Of a stretch of 64,000 bases of DNA, positions 44,248-53,337 are shown piece after piece. The stretch spans positions 3,848,953 through 3,912,952 of the forward strand of contig NC_135571.1 of assembly GCF_964340395.1 (NCBI RefSeq). Reading direction: 5' to 3'. The notes below the pieces were generated by a model. That model saw only the letters and a program-made list of their open reading frames with translations. It searched no databases and was not told where the DNA came from. A program made the translations under genes and the position numbers. Within the stretch, counting starts at the first letter, position 1; the number at the start of each line of letters is the position of its first letter. The stretch comes from Glandiceps talaboti (Eukaryota; Hemichordata; Enteropneusta; Spengelidae).

Positions 44248-45241
44248 ACACACTTGGTTACTAAATATATGTTTTGGTGATTGGATTGTTTTTGGACAAT
44301 TTCACATTTGATCAGCTCATAGGCTATTAGCCTTTTCTAGCTGCAATGGGATATAATGATATAATATGATATGATATATGATATGATATGATATGATATG
44401 AGATTGATATGATATGGTATGATATATGCTATGATATGATATGATATGGTATGGTATGATATATGATATGGTATGGTATGATATGATATGATATGATATG
44501 ATATGATATGATATGATATGATATGATATGATATGATATGATTAAACAAATACAGCACACACATTTTTGGAGAAATTACTTTGCCAATTAAAATCTTGTG
44601 ACCGTGTCACTAAACTTGATACAGCATGGCAACTATTTATTGAAACTACATGTTCATGATTCCCAGTAAGCTGTTATGGTACTTAACATTATTTCATTAA
44701 ATTCATTTAATATTTACCCTGAATGTCTAATTTCACGAGTAAACAAAACTCTCCACCAAAAACTAATTTATAATGACGTCACTGACTCAAGTATATCACT
44801 ACTGATCTTTATGGTTCATTAACCTAATTTTAATTAGATTGAGTCGTGAACTGTTATCTAGACGATGCGATATCACTTACTTCGTAGATACTGTCGTCAA
44901 ATAACAGTCCCTGTGGTGGTAAACTGAGTCGGTAATTAAATCCAATAGATGGAGAAATCCCATGGGTTTATAATATCAGGAAATAACAAGGCTGGTCATA
45001 GAATTGTTTGTTTAGGCAACAAAAATATCATATGTTTTCGTTAAATTCTACCGAAAATACTCATGAAATATAGCGATTTGAAGAGCAGTGAAATGTGTTT
45101 TAACAGAGAGTTAACTTGCTTTTGCGACAAAGAAAACAGAAAAAAGAAAGTTGAGTTCATATATATGGCTAAAAATGCTAAACAACAACAAAACAGTCAT
45201 ACACATACTCACGTGAGATAAACACACGTATACATATACAT

Positions 45242-45306
<65 letters not shown>

Positions 45307-45322
45307 AACATATACATTAGTG

Positions 45323-45377
<55 letters not shown>

Positions 45378-45397
45378 AACATATACATTAGTGAGTT

Positions 45398-45468
<71 letters not shown>

Positions 45469-45536
45469 CGTGTCTGATGATCGCAATATGCGTGAAACTC
45501 CGAGTTACACCCAAGAAAGAGTTCCAGTACTACCAA

Positions 45537-45608
<72 letters not shown>

Positions 45609-47001
45609 ACACTGTACCACTTAATACTTAACTACAGTATATCATGTGTTAAGATAACTTTTAAAAAGGCGTCGATGGTATTTATTATATAAATGATGGT
45701 AACAATAAACGAACCATCATATTGTTTGACGAGGCAACTACGAATATCACTCGATCGGCATAGTCTATTTATTTGATGTATTTTAGTCTCTTAACGTCTA
45801 TCTGTGATCTCATAGTGTATGTCATAGCATTCTAGGTAATGGGTATATTTAAGTTTACATACAGCCGTCTATGTTTGTAACTTTAATACTTTAATACCCA
45901 CCTCGTATAATTCGGTCGGCGTATTACATTTAATACAAGAAAGAGGCCCATTTTATGGTTTCAATGAAATATCTAACAGACTCATGAAAATGTAATTTGC
46001 TTAATAATGAGGAATTGCTTGTAATTTAGATCGTAGCACAATTCTATCAAAATCAAGGTCTCGGTTGCCTTTGAGTGTGGTGCCTTGTGTTTACGACTTT
46101 GTCCTTCCAATGTGCTTTATCGGTAACTCGAGAAATAACTGGTCGCTCAATTGACCGTTAATGTAGGTGTGATTGAACAGTACGTGCTTATCATAAGGTT
46201 ACTATACCGAACACACTTATTTTTACACACAATATTTGCGTTACTAGGCAACGCCCATGGATGACAAAAAATTTGGAATATATAACTGTCAAGGAATGAC
46301 GCTTTTATAAAATATTATGGTCCAGGTTCTATATAGCTGTCGTGACCTCGAATGATGGCAGAAAAACAACTTAGTGGTGGAAGTACACTGATTATTTCAC
46401 GAAGTCGGAAAGACTACGCCAGAGAAAATCATGTACATGGTGTAATTCAATAAAGTAACTGAACTATATATATATAAATCAGTATGCATTGTCCTACCTG
46501 AGATGATGGAATATAGAATATTAATCTGTATCGCTGGACACTGTTAATGGGAATTTTTCGTAGAACGGTAATCGGCCTAAGGGCCAACATTACTTATGAT
46601 CAGAAATCAACGAGTCTTGTGGGGCTTTAAGACCTTTCTTGTATATTGATTATAACATGAAGTTATTTTCATGTACGACTGATCTATTACTGGCGTTTTG
46701 AATGAATATTCTTTAACAAAGCTAGGCAAGATATAAGTAGGTTACCACTTGAAATTATATCTATTTGTTGTGACATAGTACGAAAGATCTAATAATCACG
46801 CGCGCGAAAAGAACCCTCTAGAATACCCATGAAAGAAAGAATAAGCGTAGTTAGATATTAGGGAATGTTGAAAATAATCTATTAATTTCACGGGGTTCCA
46901 GCGTTCCGAGACGGAAAATGTACTATGTATGTATGTATGTATGTATGTATGTATGTATGTATGTATGTATGTATGTATGTATGTATGTATGTGTGTGTGT
47001 G

Positions 47002-47044
<43 letters not shown>

Positions 47045-47696
47045 ATGCATGCATGTATGTATGTATGTGCATGTGCGTGCGTGCGTGCGTTCGTGCACGA
47101 GCGCAGATGTGAATGTGTGCGAGATGTGAGCGGTGTGGCTGTGAGAGTGCATAACGTATTCATAATGTGGTATTACAAACCATGCAAATATTCAAGTTAT
47201 TCATTTAAAATTACCCAGACAACTTTAATACTGGAAAGTATGACTCATTCTCCCACAAGTTTTAAAACTAAGAAACCCACCTAGAACACTTTTATACTGA
47301 CGTATGCCGACGTCAGAGCCTTATACATAATTGCCAGGTGTTGCAGTGCGACTAAATTTGAAACTTCCGTTGTTAATCGGCGGGCAATAATAAAAAACAG
47401 TATTGAAGTTAGAACAACGTCTTCACGGTTCAAATTGGCATGAAATTTTATCTTTACGGTGGAAGAAACTTGTTGAGGCAGAAGCAAATTCCAACAGCAA
47501 AATCAATACCCCTGGAGACAGTGTTACTCGATATGTCAGAAATATACACGTATGCTTGGTATACAGCATTTACTGTAACTTTGAGCCATTTCAAGAATAA
47601 TTTGTGAATATAGTAACTCATTTCCGTCGCTACACACTGAAGCGCACGTATTGTACACACAGTAAGTAAATATTGCATACAAACATAAATGTATAA

Positions 47697-47761
<65 letters not shown>

Positions 47762-47848
47762 CATACATACATACATACATACATACATACATACATACAT
47801 ACATACATACATACATACATACATACATACATACATACATACATACAT

Positions 47849-47900
<52 letters not shown>

Positions 47901-49189
47901 TGTATATTTCTAAACAGGATTAATACTGGGTGGAACTTACTAGTATTTCCGAAATCCCATAAACTCTGTGTGGGTGCATATTGTTATATTCACAGTGAAT
48001 CATTAAGTTCATAAAATTACACGTATTGATATACATATAGCACTCGTCTGTCGCCAGGAATAATTTAATTACTTCTCAACTTGGGAGTAATATTTCAAAA
48101 AGGATCAAACACTTCACTGTGATTGGTGTTGTTTTTTTAAAGTTAATTTTCTCTAATACCTTGCATTGGTGAGAGTGAATCATGGAAGTAGTGGGAACTG
48201 GAGATGACCAATCCATAATTTTCCAGATGTTTATGGAATGGCTGACAACTTGTGTGATTTAGTATGTAGGTTGACACGTTATGGTGTATCGGACATGGAT
48301 TTATTTCCCAAACTTCCATAAATGTCAGCCCTCATTAAAATGACACCAAACGGATGCACTAGACGTTTATGATGAAAGGGAGGTAGGGTGCTTAGATTTG
48401 TGAGTTGTTGAACGAGGCGATGTAGTAGCAATGTTGTGAATGTCACGCTGATATCATCGTCTTGATAGACTCATCTGTCTCGCCGTGTGACAGTGTATAA
48501 GCGTCTCCAACAAGGCAGTATAACGCTTGTGATCTAATGACGAAGACTCGCTTTGTCATTCATCACTGTTTACAAATAATGGTGCCATGCCTTTGGCATA
48601 GTTATACAGTTAAAGCTAACACCGTGCCTTCAATGGTATCTCTGCACATATTTTATTGTACAGCGATGAATGCTTTAGAAATCCCCCAGGCAAATCCCTT
48701 AGTTAATAGCCTTGAACATACATTGTTTCTAGTGGTGTCTGAATTTTGTCGGACCGTACATAGATCGGATACGATACAGCCAGTAAACTCGATGTGTTAT
48801 ATATCACCAGTTTTATGTGTGTAAACATATCAACGCAAGGTTTAGAGTTTGTACGGTTGACTGCATTTGGATCGCCAGACATCTGCCCCCACTCAATTTA
48901 ATTTACGCAATCCCCCGCGATAAAAAAAGTATGTCGCGTTAGCTGACACTATTTGTCAATGGTGTTTGAACGAAAAACAACTGACGTCTCTTTGAACCCC
49001 GCATCAATGTGTATGTAAAAATGTTATGATTTTGATTAACTGTGTTACTACATTGCACTAGCACTATATAAATAAAACTGAATCGTATGGGTACCTACCA
49101 GATTTGCCGACACCATCTCTACCCAGTACGAGAACCTTGCATTCCTTATTGCCGTTTGTATGTCGATTTTTCGGCGGTGAATATGCCAT
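23401..49189 (-). CDS. Gene A: RASL11/RERG-type Ras-like small GTPase (complete, 4 coding exons)
   Basis: Joining 49189-49099, 35207-35151, 26044-25968 and 23817-23401 on the minus strand gives an uninterrupted 213-residue protein. The junctions are phase 1, phase 1 and phase 0, with GT/AG at every site. Motifs in order: P-loop GRDGVGKS (residues 23-30), switch I YDPNLES (45-51), G3 DTAGD (70-74), NKCD (130-133) and EVSAG (158-162). The tail is basic ([14 protein letters not shown]) and ends RERTNTL, with no CAAX box, so no prenylation is expected. Sequences such as [13 protein letters not shown] and [15 protein letters not shown] place it with the RASL11/RERG group of Ras relatives, which are GTP-binding signalling or growth-inhibitory proteins. 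The exact orthologue is not settled. The Ras Gly12, Thr35 and Gln61 positions are Asp, Asn and Asp here. The start codon is the only ATG before the P-loop; a TATA box was not identified. Confidence 0.95.
24041..24172. repeat. (GTAT)n microsatellite in gene A intron 3
   Basis: GTAT tetranucleotides with GTGT and ATAT interruptions, about 30 units. Confidence 0.97.
24173..25967. other. Gene A intron 3, remainder
   Basis: The intron runs 23818-25967. Outside the (GTAT)n array it has loose 'gatggatgg'-type repeats at about 25400-25700 and nothing else recognised. Confidence 0.5.
25968..26044 (-). CDS. Gene A coding exon 3 (switch II/G3)
   Basis: A 77-bp exon completing Glu50 and encoding [19 protein letters not shown] then DTAGDF. 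Acceptor is a T-rich tract ending CACCAG; donor is GTAAGTG. Same boundary positions as exon 3 of gene B. Confidence 0.93.
26196..26316. repeat. (CAGA)n-(CA)n and GCAC-rich simple repeat
   Basis: CAGA units, CA units, then imperfect CGCA/CATG repeats. At 26236-26250 the palindrome 'cacgcgcaagcgcgtg' is visible. Lies in gene A intron 2. Confidence 0.9.
26317..27926. other. Gene A intron 2, no feature recognised
   Basis: A poly-G tract at about 26456-26467 only. No exon recognised. Confidence 0.45.
27927..28095. repeat. (CA)n-(CATA)n microsatellite
   Basis: About 22 CA units followed by about 30 CATA units with one CACA/CAGA interruption. Produces spurious His/Thr/Tyr-rich frames. Confidence 0.98.
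28600..28700. repeat. (GA)n-(GACA)n microsatellite
   Basis: About 35 GA units followed by GTGA and CAGA units. Confidence 0.98.
28701..29829. other. Gene A intron 2, one short direct repeat
   Basis: At 29653-29730 a segment of about 40 bp with 'cagttaccggttctatg' is tandemly duplicated. The 92-codon frame at 28844-29122 has no recognisable family. Nothing else seen. Confidence 0.45.
29830..30110 (+). repeat. Dispersed repeat family 2, copy 2, split by a palindrome
   Basis: Matches 33840-34060 in order ('tttataaaaca', 'tttatcatggcttcc', 'tttgtaactgaata', 'ttgttattggacgtaca', 'acattttaca'). The palindrome at 30015-30067 follows that last landmark and is absent from the other copies. Confidence 0.65.
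30015..30067. repeat. Perfect 53-nt palindrome (26-bp arms)
   Basis: Left arm: eight T then 'cctgggcgaacgcctttc'. Single central A. Right arm: 'gaaaggcgttcgcccagg' then eight or more A. No mismatch, one-base spacer, and strongly GC-rich in an AT-rich setting. It resembles a hairpin with a U-tail on either strand. Confidence 0.95.
31040..31500. repeat. Degenerate minisatellite, about 60-70-bp unit, about 7 copies
   Basis: Units contain 'ccatacgacagacacatct', 'ccaagacttgtctg' and 'aagatatg' with variable spacing. Lies in gene A intron 2; open frames across it are by-products. Confidence 0.85.
31858..32200 (-). mobile_element. MITE family 1, copy in gene A intron 2
   Basis: Reverse orientation relative to the copy at 16411. 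Left end 'aagctgtactacctagaact', right end 'acgttccagttgcagct'. Internal 'gagtgcggac', 'actatgtgtacagctgca' and 'gattaggggttgatagtatc' match other copies. About 340 bp; no coding frame. Confidence 0.82.
32201..33839. other. Gene A intron 2, loosely repeated phrases only
   Basis: At 32410-32640 a phrase like 'gtgagttagtttgaatctctgt' followed by 'acaaaccacga' recurs three times. At 33220-33420 'aatggttttagcgggaat' recurs three times. No exon recognised. Confidence 0.5.
33840..34060 (+). repeat. Dispersed repeat family 2, copy 3
   Basis: Matches copies at 20420 and 29830 in order and orientation; no coding content. Confidence 0.65.
34055..34175 (+). mobile_element. MITE family 1, internal fragment
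   Basis: Carries 'gggtccgcaacc', 'cgatcacgatttgaacctg' and 'gacccctaattacc', the central landmarks of the family. Terminal repeats are missing. It abuts dispersed repeat family 2 copy 3. Confidence 0.7.
34210..34575. repeat. Compound (GGTT/GGAT/GAAT/GAGT)n tetranucleotide array
   Basis: Successive runs of GGGT, GGAT, GAAT and GAGT tetranucleotides over about 360 bp, giving Ser/His/Pro-rich spurious frames on the minus strand. Confidence 0.95.
34700..34891 (+). CDS. Possible isolated coding exon or gene fragment, unrecognised
   Basis: A plus-strand frame ends [20 protein letters not shown]...[10 protein letters not shown] and stop. A pyrimidine-rich acceptor 'ctattttttctaaccaatcag' ends at 34771, in frame, so a 38-codon terminal exon 34772-34891 is plausible. 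The composition looks like protein rather than noise (amphipathic helix, no low complexity). It lies antisense inside gene A intron 2. I do not recognise the family. It may be a mobile-element remnant, a terminal exon of a nested gene, or chance. Confidence 0.25.
   Translation: MFVLLESLSIQLRMSSILFFLTNQNKLIERLHAIAKEVYNSHPSPAEVTNWSSVRNDVHRLGY
35151..35207 (-). CDS. Gene A coding exon 2 (switch I)
   Basis: A 57-bp exon completing Ala31 and encoding [18 protein letters not shown] plus the first base of Glu50. Acceptor ...TTACAG and donor GTAAGT on the minus strand. A 25-bp minisatellite starts about 90 bp from its acceptor. Confidence 0.93.
35297..35735. repeat. 25-bp minisatellite, about 17 copies
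   Basis: Unit 'acgatttatggtattgttca' plus 'ctgca', with later units increasingly diverged. Starts about 90 bp from the acceptor of gene A exon 2. As 25 is not a multiple of three, the open frames cycle through three reading phases. Confidence 0.95.
35736..36310. other. Gene A intron 1, no feature recognised
   Basis: Loose echoes of 'cgatttattgaga' continue from the 25-bp array to about 36010. No exon. Confidence 0.5.
36311..38136. repeat. 51-bp minisatellite, about 36 copies
   Basis: Unit: 'gagttcagtcagttgtaatc' + 'atttatatagtatatctata' + 'ataccaggttt'. Copies are highly homogeneous. Variants recur in blocks (tgt/ggt for agt, atcaata for atctata, cagtta for cattta), which indicates amplification of multi-unit blocks. 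The period is a multiple of three, so one plus-strand frame stays open for 601 codons of a 17-residue repeat ([17 protein letters not shown]). It lies antisense within gene A intron 1, so I treat it as non-coding. Confidence 0.97.
38208..38473. mobile_element. Foldback MITE, about 115-bp arms
   Basis: Left arm begins 'acttgtttccccgagatatg'; right arm ends 'catatctcggggaacaagcg'. The arms remain complementary with scattered mismatches through 'aggatcacgtaagtc' and 'gacttacgcgatcct', leaving a spacer of about 30 bp. It lies about 70 bp past the 51-bp minisatellite in gene A intron 1. No coding frame. Confidence 0.85.
38474..39450. other. Gene A intron 1, no feature recognised
   Basis: No exon or repeat recognised. 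Confidence 0.45.
39451..39705. repeat. Compound (ACTC)n, (CAAT)n, (AGTC)n, (CAAC)n array
   Basis: Runs of different tetranucleotides follow one another over about 250 bp. Confidence 0.95.
39706..40590. other. Gene A intron 1, no feature recognised
   Basis: A poly-G tract at about 40139-40148 only. Confidence 0.45.
40591..40672. repeat. (ATGT)n microsatellite
   Basis: About 20 ATGT units with one ATAT interruption. Confidence 0.97.
41138..41545. repeat. Degenerate (CAAC/CGAC)n tetranucleotide region
   Basis: Heavily mutated CCAA, CGAC and CAAT repeats over about 400 bp. Confidence 0.9.
41655..41715. repeat. (GT)n microsatellite
   Basis: About 30 uninterrupted GT units. Confidence 0.98.
42045..42256 (+). 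mobile_element. SINE-like element ending in (AGT)n
   Basis: About 210 bp that ends 'cgctttgagcacaaagtgag' + 'tgctatatgaaaa' and runs directly into a trinucleotide microsatellite. A GAGC...GTGCTATAT-type 3' end followed by a simple repeat is typical of several marine-invertebrate SINE families with LINE-derived tails. A and B promoter boxes were not convincingly identified, so the class is an inference. Lies in gene A intron 1. Confidence 0.5.
42257..42324. repeat. (AGT)n microsatellite
   Basis: About 22 AGT units forming the tail of the SINE-like element. Confidence 0.97.
42325..43543. other. Gene A intron 1, no feature recognised
   Basis: Short frames at 42356-42568 and 43255-43617 show no family features, apart from the retroelement homology that begins near 43544. 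Confidence 0.45.
43544..44180 (+). pseudogene. Non-LTR retrotransposon remnant (CR1/jockey-type ORF2 C-terminus), frameshifted
   Basis: Read across at least three frame changes, the sequence gives the well-known ORF2 tail order: [82 protein letters not shown]; and [15 protein letters not shown]. These are conserved patches C-terminal to the reverse-transcriptase core. A 3' untranslated stretch follows, and the element ends in (CA)n near 44181. It is 5'-truncated, has several frameshifts and is inactive. Sense orientation is opposite to host gene A. Confidence 0.85.
44181..44253. repeat. (CA)n microsatellite
   Basis: About 35 CA units with one CT interruption, at the 3' end of the retroelement remnant. 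Confidence 0.97.
44347..44540. repeat. (GATAT)n pentanucleotide array
   Basis: About 35 'atgat'/'gatat' pentamers with occasional GGTAT variants. Confidence 0.95.
45241..45434. repeat. (CA)n-(TA)n compound with 'gataacatatacattagtga' duplicated
   Basis: Runs CA, TA, a unique 28-bp segment containing 'gataacatatacattagtg', TA, the same unique segment again, then CA and TA. The whole CA/TA block is therefore tandemly duplicated. Confidence 0.93.
45435..45465. repeat. (TA)n tract 5' of candidate ribozyme
   Basis: About 15 TA units ending directly at the segment that carries the hammerhead-like core. Confidence 0.97.
45466..45512 (+). ncRNA. Candidate type I hammerhead ribozyme
   Basis: Core CUGAUGA at 45474-45480. 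Stem II CGCA/UGCG at 45482-45492, with an unusual U-U mismatch next to the core. GAA at 45494-45496. Stem III ACU/AGU with loop CCG at 45497-45505, and cleavage-site base U45506 (triplet GUU). Stem I GUGU (45470-45473) pairs with ACAC (45507-45510). All core bases are present and strand order is correct for type I. The U-U mismatch and GUU triplet could weaken activity. Flanked on both sides by (TA)n, as is typical for ribozyme ends of Penelope-like elements. Confidence 0.65.
45541..45606. repeat. (TA)n tract 3' of candidate ribozyme
   Basis: About 32 TA units beginning 30 bp past the ribozyme-like fold. Confidence 0.97.
45607..46920. other. Gene A intron 1, no feature recognised
   Basis: No exon or repeat recognised. 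Confidence 0.45.
46921..47105. repeat. Compound (GTAT)n-(GT)n-(GCGT)n-(GCAT)n-(GTAT)n array
   Basis: Ordered runs of tetranucleotides that differ by one base from their neighbours. The same order is seen at 54990-55220. Confidence 0.95.
47697..47898. repeat. (TA)n-(CATA)n-(CA)n compound array
   Basis: About 27 TA, about 27 CATA and about 16 CA units with sharp boundaries. No ribozyme-like core in the flanks. Confidence 0.98.
47899..49098. other. Gene A intron 1, proximal part, no feature recognised
   Basis: The 95-codon frame at 48537-48824 is not recognised. Donor-proximal intron sequence only. Confidence 0.45.
49099..49189 (-). CDS. Gene A coding exon 1 (start codon and P-loop)
   Basis: Encodes residues 1-30 and the first base of codon 31. 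It starts [18 protein letters not shown] and ends GRDGVGKS. Donor reads G|GTAGGT on the minus strand. The 5' untranslated region upstream (higher coordinates) is undefined; the transcription start probably lies within a few hundred bases of 49190. Confidence 0.93.
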
Positions 49190-49480
49190 AGCAAAGCCTG
49201 TTTTTTTCAGACAGAGCGATGGACTTTCGGAATTATTCTAGTGTAACGCAATAAGAGTCAGAGTTCTTGCAAAACTTACGCAGTACACATAACGGTAGCT
49301 TGCCGTTGATTCATAAGCAGACTGTCGGTTGCTGGCACATAGACAGCTTATATCCGAACACCTGTCCTTGTTTCTGCAGAGGCTTTCAACGGCTGTTCCA
49401 TTAAATAATGCTTCACAGGCTCTTCCATCCACTAATCACACCCATTATTTTTAATAAACGAAGCATTCTTTTCGCTGACT
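49190..49480 (-). promoter_or_regulatory. Presumed 5' UTR and promoter region of gene A
   Basis: The region immediately upstream of the gene A start codon. I see no clear TATA box or acceptor for an upstream non-coding exon, so the assignment rests on position only. Confidence 0.35.
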
Positions 49481-49494
49481 CGCGCTTCCCTACT

Positions 49495-49542
49495 ACCACC
49501 ACCACATCACCACCACCACCACCACCACCACCATCATCACCG
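49495..49542. repeat. (CAC)n trinucleotide repeat
   Basis: About 14 imperfect CAC/CAT units. Confidence 0.93.
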
Positions 49543-49633
49543 GTCATTGTGATTTTTCCTTTCTAACAATTGAATGTTTTACCTTTGATGACCTTTATGT
49601 ATTATTTCTGATAGTCAAATATAAATAAACAAT

Positions 49634-49865
49634 TATTAGCAATATTTGAAATATTGTGAAATACCTGAAATCCTTTTACTACTTGAAATATTTTAAGATT
49701 TACTTCTTTTACGACTCTTACAGCGGAAATCATAATTGTGTTCAGTTTCAATGATCAATCATGTTTATGAAATGCAATGTGTGTGAGATGTGATGTACAC
49801 CCCCCCCCCCATAAAACAAATCATGGATGTATTAGTAACTAATACATGAATGCCTAAAATTCATG
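49634..49865. repeat. Source segment of a local duplication
   Basis: Shares near-identical sequence with 51259-51405, including 'tattagcaatatttgaaata', the poly-C run and 'ttagtaactaatacatgaat'. The copy lacks about 85 bp corresponding to 49685-49769. Confidence 0.93.
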
Positions 49866-50374
49866 CTAGAAGGGGAAAGCCCCACTGTCTTATAGTATCT
49901 CCAAGTATAGGTTAGAGCTAAACATGAGATATTAGATTTCTCCTTACAAAGACCACATCTATTTGTAAAGAATTATTGAGTCTGAAGTCGACTGTCAATG
50001 ATACTTTACTGAATGTAGTATATCAGTGTGTATTATACGTTACCATAGAGACTGCAGTATTAATTGACAGGACAAACACTAATGGTATGATTTGTGTCTC
50101 CATATAAGGGGGGGTATCATAATTTTTTCATTTGCTGAGGGGGTGGTTTGCTTCGAGAAGGGTTCAGAGGGAGAGTGTTAGTCGATTTTAGTCCAACACA
50201 AACAAACAATCCACTGGCCCACCCCCAGCGGTAAATGCTGAACACTCCCTTAGTAAGATTTTTCGTCAATGATATATGCATATCTGATTGATTGTCAAAA
50301 TGTCATCAGCTGGTAATGTATTCATATTGACTATTATATACAAATATGTGAAATAAACAAGGTTGTCGAAAATA

Positions 50375-50715
50375 GGCCTCCTTTCTGTTTGATACAACCA
50401 TGCAGAAACCAACAAGAAACTCATGCCACACTTCAATAGCAAGATCGCATTATTTGCTACATTTAGTCTGAATGAAATAAACCATTTCAATGTATTGACG
50501 TGCAGACATTCGGGCGCCAATCTTTTCTTAGTATCAAACACCCGATGAAGGGCGCGTAAAATGTCATTTGTGATGTTCATTTGATGACACTATGGTGGCA
50601 TGTATAGTTCAATTCACTTAGACAAAATGTAGCAAGAAACTGTACTCATTCAATCTTGCTATCTTAAAGTGTAGCATGTCCAGTTTCTTATTGGTTTCTG
50701 TGTGGTTGCATCAAA
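50375..50715. mobile_element. MITE family 3, copy 1 (about 110-bp terminal inverted repeats)
   Basis: Left end 'ctgtttgatacaaccatgca', right end 'ggttgcatcaaatag'. Arms share 'aaaccaacaagaaact', 'tagcaagat' and 'gctacattt' in opposite orientation. No transposase. The second copy is at 58567. Confidence 0.85.
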
Positions 50716-51084
50716 TAGAAAAGCTGAACGTCATTGTGAAATTGACTGTATGTATATACGTATGCATTCCCACGTTGAATTTAACGAAGTAAGTTAGTAC
50801 GTATGTTGAATAACAAGAGTGGGTGGGAAGCAATGAACGATTTACATGTGTCAAGAATTGAAAAACATCAAAGTTCAAAACTATTATGATGTTATAGCAT
50901 GGATTTGTTTTTCAATCACAATCCAAAAGAGAATGACCCCAATCCCATTGAACATCTCAAAATATATAATAGGTTAACCTTATCAAGGAGACCCCACTCG
51001 ACTGATGTAGGCTCCTAATTATCTTGATGTTGTCCAATTGCGTAAAACGTTTTAACCTCTCCCAATCTTGTAAACATGATTCAT

Positions 51085-51599
<515 letters not shown>

Positions 51600-51637
51600 A
51601 TATGTTGAGGGTAGAAGAAAATCAAGTCGGGTTTTTC

Positions 51638-51680
51638 GTCTCTACAAACCTGTTTCGTGAGTAAATCACTCGTCAGGAGA
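51638..51680 (-). ncRNA. Type I hammerhead ribozyme, minus strand
   Basis: Mirror copy in the left arm: core CUGACGA at 51676-51670, stem II GUGA/UCAC, GAA at 51656-51654, stem III ACA/UGU with loop GGUU, triplet GUA. The predicted cut is between 51643 and 51642. The only difference from the plus-strand copy lies in the stem III loop (GGUU versus GGCU), which should not affect folding. Confidence 0.85.
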
Positions 51681-51713
51681 TGTTGATGTACTTGCAAATC
51701 ATGTACATCAACA

Positions 51714-51756
51714 TCTCCTGACGAGTGATTTACTCACGAAACAGGCTTGTAGAGAC
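51714..51756 (+). ncRNA. Type I hammerhead ribozyme, plus strand
   Basis: Stem I UCUC (51714-51717). Core CUGACGA (51718-51724). Stem II GUGA/UCAC with loop UUUAC (51725-51737). GAA (51738-51740). Stem III ACA/UGU with loop GGCU (51741-51750). A51751 completes triplet GUA, and stem I closes with GAGA (51752-51755). The predicted cut is between 51751 and 51752. Every invariant core base is present, including the closing G-C pair of stem II. A very short stem III is known from type I hammerheads of Penelope-like elements. Confidence 0.85.
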
Positions 51757-51786
51757 GAAAAACCCGACTTGATTTTCTTCTACCCT

Positions 51787-51922
<136 letters not shown>

Positions 51923-52214
51923 CCGCAAGGTAATCCTGTAATGTTGTGATACATTTTTTTTCGACACCTTCTTGTGTAAACGTCGCATGCCCTTTATGAA
52001 GGTGTGTCGTGTATTGCGAATAAAACAGAATTCTACCTGTAAATAGTGTGAAGAGCGACACAGTCTTACAGGCATTTGCATATAGACGGTGGTTGTCACT
52101 GAAAATACATATCTTACAGGCTCCAGAGTAAACTTAAAACTGCGATACGAATTTAACTTTTCAAGACTACAAATATCACTATACCATTCAGAAAAAATAC
52201 CTCTCGATTGATGA

Positions 52215-52430
52215 ATGGATGTATGGATTGATTGGTTGATTGATTGATTGATTGATTGTATTGATTGATTGATTGTATTGATTGATTGATGGATGGATGG
52301 ATGGATGGCCATGGGTGGATGGATTGGTCACGGTGGGAGTGAGGGTACCGGTGGATAGCTGGATGGTTGGTTGGTTGGTTGGTTGCAATATGCAATTGGT
52401 TGGTTGGTTGGTTGGTTGGTTGGTTGCAAT
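52215..52430. repeat. Compound (GATT)n, (GGAT)n, (GGTT)n array
   Basis: Tetranucleotide runs with a 'gcaatatgcaattggttggt' interruption. Confidence 0.95.
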
Positions 52431-52889
52431 ATCCAATTTCTTTCATACAGTGGTGGAATATGCACGATACCTTGTTGGGATATAAGCAAATTTGACCGGA
52501 TGGTGGCCATATTTCTGGTCAATATTTACTGCATTATCCAAAAAAACCCCGTTATGTTGAGATACTCCATTCAAGTGTCTACCCCCTTCATATTATCGAG
52601 TGTAAGCCTTCTTTTAAGATTTTGATCTTTGACCTGGACTTTGACCTTCGGGGTCAGTTATCAAATTATAACCATTTCTTGCATATCACTGACACTTTTT
52701 AGTATTTGGCGCTACAATTTCTTGCAAATCATGTCAGTTACATAAAATTCAATATTTTAGGGAGTGTGTCTTCTATGAAGACCCGTTCCCTTCATTATAT
52801 ATTTCTTAAATCTTTCTTCACTTGTACTGGTAACATCTCCAATGTCTTGTTCGATACAATAACTTATTCATTATATCGGACACTGTGAA

Positions 52890-53138
52890 CAATACTGTAT
52901 GCACGAGAAATTAAATCAAATTGATTGGGGGGGGGGGCCTCCATCCAAACATCAGCGCCCTCACCGGCAATCACTATTTAAACCTGTTACTGCTATACGC
53001 ATGGCTAAGATCGACCACTCATGATCATTAACATGTACAATATCTAATTATTGTTTTTTTAACACTCTTCAGTGAATAGATTGTGGCCACCTGATCGAAA
53101 AATGAAACTACAGTCACAAACTAGTGCAGTTTTAACAT
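52890..53138 (+). mobile_element. MITE family 1, partial copy
   Basis: Carries the central landmarks and the right end 'aactagtgcagtttt'; the left end is lost or diverged. A poly-G run sits where other copies have 'ttgggtccgcac'. Confidence 0.65.
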
Positions 53139-53194
53139 GGCGACAAATTCAAAACCAAGCTTTCACTCAAGATTGAAACTTGTCACTAAATCGC

Positions 53195-53337
53195 CTATAT
53201 TATTAACTATAATTATACTATTAACCAATCATTAACATATAAAATGTCTTTTTATGAATAAATGACCAATTTTTAATGAATATATCGTTGGTTACTTGAT
53301 GAAAAATATCCCAGTTACAGTTAGTACAGGTTTAATG
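53195..53337 (+). mobile_element. MITE family 1, right-end fragment
   Basis: 'aatatatcgttggttacttg', 'tcccagttacagttagtaca' and a following 'ggtttaa' match the right third of the family. It follows the previous fragment in tandem. Confidence 0.65.
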
